In this document: piece after piece, positions 60,446-64,000 of the stretch | How positions within the stretch are numbered: position 1 is the first letter of the stretch | Layout of the letters: each line of letters starts with the position of its first letter | From: Alisma plantago-aquatica | Lineage: Eukaryota > Streptophyta > Magnoliopsida > Alismatales > Alismataceae | Length of the DNA: 64,000 nucleotides | NCBI GenBank assembly: GCA_963693085.1 | Contig: OY856409.1 | Location: 657,616,591-657,680,590 of the forward strand | Direction: 5' to 3' | Translations under genes and position numbers: made by a program | Notes under the pieces: generated by a model | The model's input: only the letters and a program-made list of their open reading frames with translations | Databases searched by the model: none | What the model was told of the DNA's origin: nothing

Positions 60446-62516
60446 ATGGATAGATCATGGATGTCCATTCGCAATCGTTGCACCCCAGAGTTTATTTCTG
60501 GTCTTGACCAGTTTATTAGATTTTTCGAGGAACATAGGAAACAACCTGGAGATAGGTTCTACTGTCCATGTAGGCATTGCGGTAACAACTTGAAAGTCAA
60601 CACTGGTGACGAAATCAAAAGTCATGTCATGTGCAACGGGATTATACAAGGCTATACATAATGGCACTGGCATGGAGAGATTTCAAACCCGAAACCAGTG
60701 GATGTCGATAGCAGTGCTTGTGTGGAAGAAGAAATTGCCTACGATGACGTAGATGTGAATGAACCAGTTCCAGTAGACATCGTTGATGTGATGCTGGATA
60801 GTTATGGGGTAGAGCACACCGACCCACCACCTATTTTTAGAAACATTGTGCATGATGCTGAGATACCGTTATACACAATTTGTACTAAGTTTACGAAGAT
60901 TAGCGCTGTGTTGAGATTGTATAAGCTGAAAGCTAACAATAGATGGAGCGAAAAAAGCTTCACGTCATTGTTGTCTTTATTGAAAGAAATGCTTCCTGAA
61001 GGAAACGAGCTGCCAATCTCAACATACCAGGTAAAGAAATTGTTGTGCCCAATGGGAATGGATGCCAAGAAGATACACGCATGCCTGAATGATTGTGTAT
61101 TATTTCAAAAGGACTATGCGGATTTGAAAGATTGTCCAAAATGTGGTGCGTCACGGTATAAATTGACGACTTTGGGGGAGTCCAAAACTGGTTCTCCTGC
61201 CAAGGTGATGTGGTATCTACCTATAATATCACAGTTTCAACGCTTGTTTGCCAATCCGATAGATGCGAAGAATTTGAGGTGGCATGCAGATGTTAAGAAA
61301 AATAATCATGGGATCCTACGACATGCGTCTGATTCCCCACAGTGGAAGAAGATTGATCTATTGTACCCTGAATTTGGTGAAGAAGTCAGGAATCTAAGAC
61401 TTGGTCTTTGTACAGACGGGATGAATCCGTACGGGACATTGAGCAGCCAACATAGCACTTGGCCAGTCATGCTTGTTATATACAATCTTCCTCCCTGGCT
61501 GTGTATGAAAAATAAGTATGTAATGATGTCATTGTTGATATCGGGCCCTAAACAACCTGGAAATGACATCGATGTTTATCTTGAACCTCTGATTGAGGAC
61601 TTAAAGAAACTCTGGGGTGAAGGTGTGATGACCTATGATGCTTCATGAAGAGAGACATTTCGTTTGCATGCTATGTTATTTTTCACTATTAATGACTTTC
61701 CAGCATATGGGAATTTGTCTGGATATAGTGTCAAAGGAGCTAAAGTGTGTCCTATATGTGAAGAGAACACTGATTCAACAAGACTAAAACATGGCGGTAA
61801 GACTATATATCTTGGTCATCGAAGGTTTCTTCCAAAATTCCATCCGTATCGTAGGAAGCGCAAAGCATTCAATGGATTGAATGAGGAACGGAGTGCACCT
61901 AAACCTATACCAGGGGAGGTTGTTTATGAAAGAGTAAAAGACTTTGTCAATGAATTTGGTAAGAGATCACAATGTACTATGGCCACACGGAGTGACAAAG
62001 TGCCAAGATGATAAGAGTGTCGTCCAAAACAGTGGGGTCACCCTTCAAGAATCGACTATGTTTTTTGCAAGTGCAAAGGATAAGAGTCCACGTGAAGCTA
62101 AAATGTCATATTACGGTGTCATTGAAGACATATGGGAGTTTGACTACATAGATTTTATAATTCCACTCTTCAAATGTATTTGGGTTGATAACACCAAAGG
62201 AATTATAGTGGATGAATTGGGTTTCACTTTAGTGAACTTTGAAAAGATTGGCGAGAAGGATGAACCATTCATATTGGCATCACATGCGAAACAAGTATTT
62301 TATATCGATGATCCTGCAAATGATAAATGGTCGGTTGTTCTTCATGGTAAAAGACAGTTCATTGAAGATCCTATAGATGAAGAACAGTACTATGATAAGT
62401 ATGATGACTCTAGTCCATTCTCAGTTGGGTTGCCAACACCAGCAAATATTGAAGCTAATGATGACTTGTATGTGCGCGGAGATCACAATGAAGGATTGTT
62501 AATTGATAAAATGTGA
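60446..62516 (+). pseudogene. CACTA transposase, TNP2 type, broken
   Basis: ATG at 60,446 follows a splice acceptor. The N-terminus, MDRSWMSIRNRCTPEFISGL with FYCPCRHCGNN, is the Transpos_assoc domain. The TNP2 domain then reads SLLKEMLPEGNELPISTYQV, ACLNDCVLFQKDYADLKDCP, GLCTDGMNPYG, STWPVMLVIYNLPPWLCMKN, FTINDFPAYGNLSGYSVKG and GHRRFLP. Stops interrupt the same frame at 60,659-60,661 (TAA) and 61,646-61,648 (TGA). Near 61,960-62,025 the sequence jumps, with a frame change, from the middle of TNP2 (DFVNEFGK) to the C-terminal DUF4216 domain (NSGVTLQ, MSYYGVIEDIWEFDY, FKCIWVDNTKGIIVDELGFT, LASHAKQVFYIDDP). The segment with the family's LDVMHIEKN motif is missing. It would excise and insert the element. 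This copy cannot. Confidence 0.85.
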
Positions 62517-62519
62517 ATT

Positions 62520-62712
62520 ACTTTATAATGTGAACTTTACAATGTGAATTACTTTACAATGTGAATTACTTTATAATGTGAACTTTATAATGTGAATTTT
62601 ACAATGTGAATTACTTTATAATGTGAACTTTACAATGTGAATGTGAACTTTACAATGTGAGCTTTACAATTTGAATTACTTTACAATGTGAACTTTACAA
62701 TGTGAATGTGAA
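62520..62712. repeat. Tandem repeat of a short word between the two CACTA genes
   Basis: Alternating AATGTGAATTACTTTA and AATGTGAACTTTAC units, about 12 copies, immediately after the TNP2 stop and up to eight bases before the next ATG. It probably forms the intergenic region or 5' leader of the second gene. Confidence 0.85.
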
Positions 62713-62719
62713 TTTTTAG

Positions 62720-64000
62720 ATGGCTGAGCATTCTCCTGATGACCGTGCTGATGATTACCGTGAGGGTGAGGACATCAATGTGCCGCCTCACAATGTAAGT
62801 TTTAAAAATATATCATATATTTATATCTATATGTCCATTTATAGTTATATCTTGTAAATGTGTTTATTTTGTCAAATTTTAGGTTGATGATGTACATGTA
62901 CCATCTGAAGCACTTGAGGCACTTGATCAGCAACACCAAAAAGTTGACAAGAGAAGGGGCATCACTGTGATGAAGAAGTTAATAGCGCAAAAGGGCAATG
63001 GACCCAAACTTGTTGTGGATTTTGTTAATGCAGGAAATGCATCTGGTGTGAATCGCAATTCATTTGTTTCATATCTTAGGTATGTTACTCGTAGCCATTG
63101 CGGTTGTAAGATAGATTCTTGGCATAAGGTTTCTAAGGATAAGAAAGACATAATATGGAAGGATTTATGTGTGAGTTATTATTAATTTGCAATTCTATTT
63201 TGTAGATTACTAATTTTTTAGATACTAGTTAATAAGAATTCTATTTTGCAGAGTATATTTGAATTGGATGAAAAGTTGCATCGTAAATGCATGATGCAAC
63301 GCTGTGGGAGAGTCCTAAGGAACTATAGGACAAATCTCACCCGAGAATACATAAAAGAAGCTGACAAGAGGAAGAAGACCGCCACTGAACAGTGGAACTT
63401 CCTGGATAAAGAAGAATGGGACGCGTTTGTTGCTTCAAGACAAATTGATGAATTCAAGGTATTAGGCGTCAGTCCCAATCTCATTAATATATGTTGTATT
63501 CACTTATTCAAGATTAACATTTACTGTTACTAACCAAATCATTAATGTGCATACTAACTAGGCCCTCAGTGAGGCACAAAGATCAAGGCGTGCACTGAAT
63601 GTGCATGACCACATAATGGGTCCAAAGGGGTATGCAGGCATTCGCCAAAGACTACAGTTTGAGGCTACTGCTCAGTCTGCTGCTACTCAGGAGTCCTCCA
63701 CTATAGGTAGCACACCTATGCCTCACCATGATGTCTGGATAGCTGGGAGGCAAAATAAGAAGGGAGAAATAAGGAAGCCCGCAACTGCTGAGGCGGCTAC
63801 AAAAATGGTAAAATACAACTCTTACAGCAATCATTTGAATATTGATTATTTGTGGTGTTTACTTAATTACAAATTTTTGTTTTGGCGATTAGCGGGAGTT
63901 GCACGAGCTGAGGAAACAAGGCAAGTTCATCCCTGAGGGCACAAGGGATGAATTGACAGTTGCTCTGGGTAACCCAGAGCATCCTGGACGTGTTAGGGCT
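62720..64000 (+). CDS. CACTA second gene (plant Transposase_24-like), five exons, runs off the window
   Basis: Exons at 62,720-62,794, 62,883-63,170, 63,252-63,458, 63,562-63,807 and 63,893-64,000, all with GT..AG borders and all in phase 0, give 308 codons without a stop. It starts MAEHSPDDRADDYREGED. The middle reads RNSFVSYLRYVTRSHCGC, then ELDEKLHRKCMMQRCGRVLR, AATEQWNFLDKEEWDAFVAS-like (the text has KTATEQWNFLDKEEWDAF), then SRRALNVHDHIMGPKGYAGI. The last exon ends ALGNPEHPGRVRA, a phrase typical of the second gene of plant CACTA elements. The product probably binds the element's ends, like TnpA. Unlike TNP2 upstream it shows no lesion. The 3' end is outside the window, so completeness is unknown. 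Confidence 0.75.

Larger units (their letters stand above)
58395..64000 (+). mobile_element. CACTA (En/Spm) transposon, 5' part
   Basis: Begins CACTACTACAGAAATGGC, a standard CACTA terminus, preceded by TGA (58,392-58,394), a possible 3-bp duplication. Subterminal repeats, a TNP2 transposase and a second CACTA gene follow in the usual order and orientation. The 3' end is beyond the window. Confidence 0.85.

Overview
The window is nuclear DNA of a repeat-rich plant, probably a large angiosperm genome. Clues are plant LTR-retrotransposon signatures (initiator-Met and Asp tRNA primer-binding sites), a plant-type PIF/Harbinger transposon, a CACTA (En/Spm) transposon with spliced genes, and AT-rich sequence with CpG decay. 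I cannot name the species. I see no ordinary host gene, rRNA or tRNA gene; nearly everything readable is transposon-derived, mostly nested and broken.

Layout. (1) 1-692: degenerate 3' end of a Ty3/gypsy (Del/Tekay-like) pol on the + strand, followed by the start of its 3' LTR (693 to about 1,830). (2) About 1,840-2,451 and 12,290-13,508: a dispersed repeat, then a Ty1/copia RNase H/pol 3' end and part of its LTR, split by (3) 2,452-12,289: a complete - strand Tat/Athila-like element with 2.5-kb LTRs, a perfect 5-bp target duplication (AATAT), an Asp-tRNA primer site and a decayed Gag-protease frame, but no reverse transcriptase or integrase. (4) 13,509-30,767: a tandem LTR-internal-LTR-internal-LTR array of a non-coding LARD-like element with giant LTRs (about 5.5 kb) and short internals (2.2-2.5 kb). 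Its LTR start and polypurine tract resemble those of the gypsy element at the left edge, which may belong to the helper family.

(5) About 32,108-56,973: another large - strand retroelement (called H here). Its left LTR holds a nest: a 4.9-kb solo LTR (33,290-49,486, TSD GTCAA), itself interrupted by a second 4.7-kb solo LTR (33,848-38,568) and by a 6.5-kb PIF/Harbinger transposon (39,903-46,450, TSD TCA). Its right LTR carries a short tRNA-type SINE-like insertion. (6) 56,974-58,394: decayed sequence with a possible copia gag remnant. (7) 58,395-64,000: the 5' part of a CACTA element with terminal motif, subterminal repeats, a GC-rich leader exon, an intronic long hairpin, a broken TNP2 transposase and a second gene of five exons that is open as far as the window edge.

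How the parts relate. The non-coding and partly coding retroelements (LARD array, solo LTRs, Gag-PR element) would need proteins supplied in trans. The insertion order in 32-57 kb can be read from target duplications: removing each inner element restores a sequence that matches a second copy or a neighbouring repeat unit. A recurring pattern is that the giant LTRs of several families each carry many copies of a family-specific short word with a CG core.
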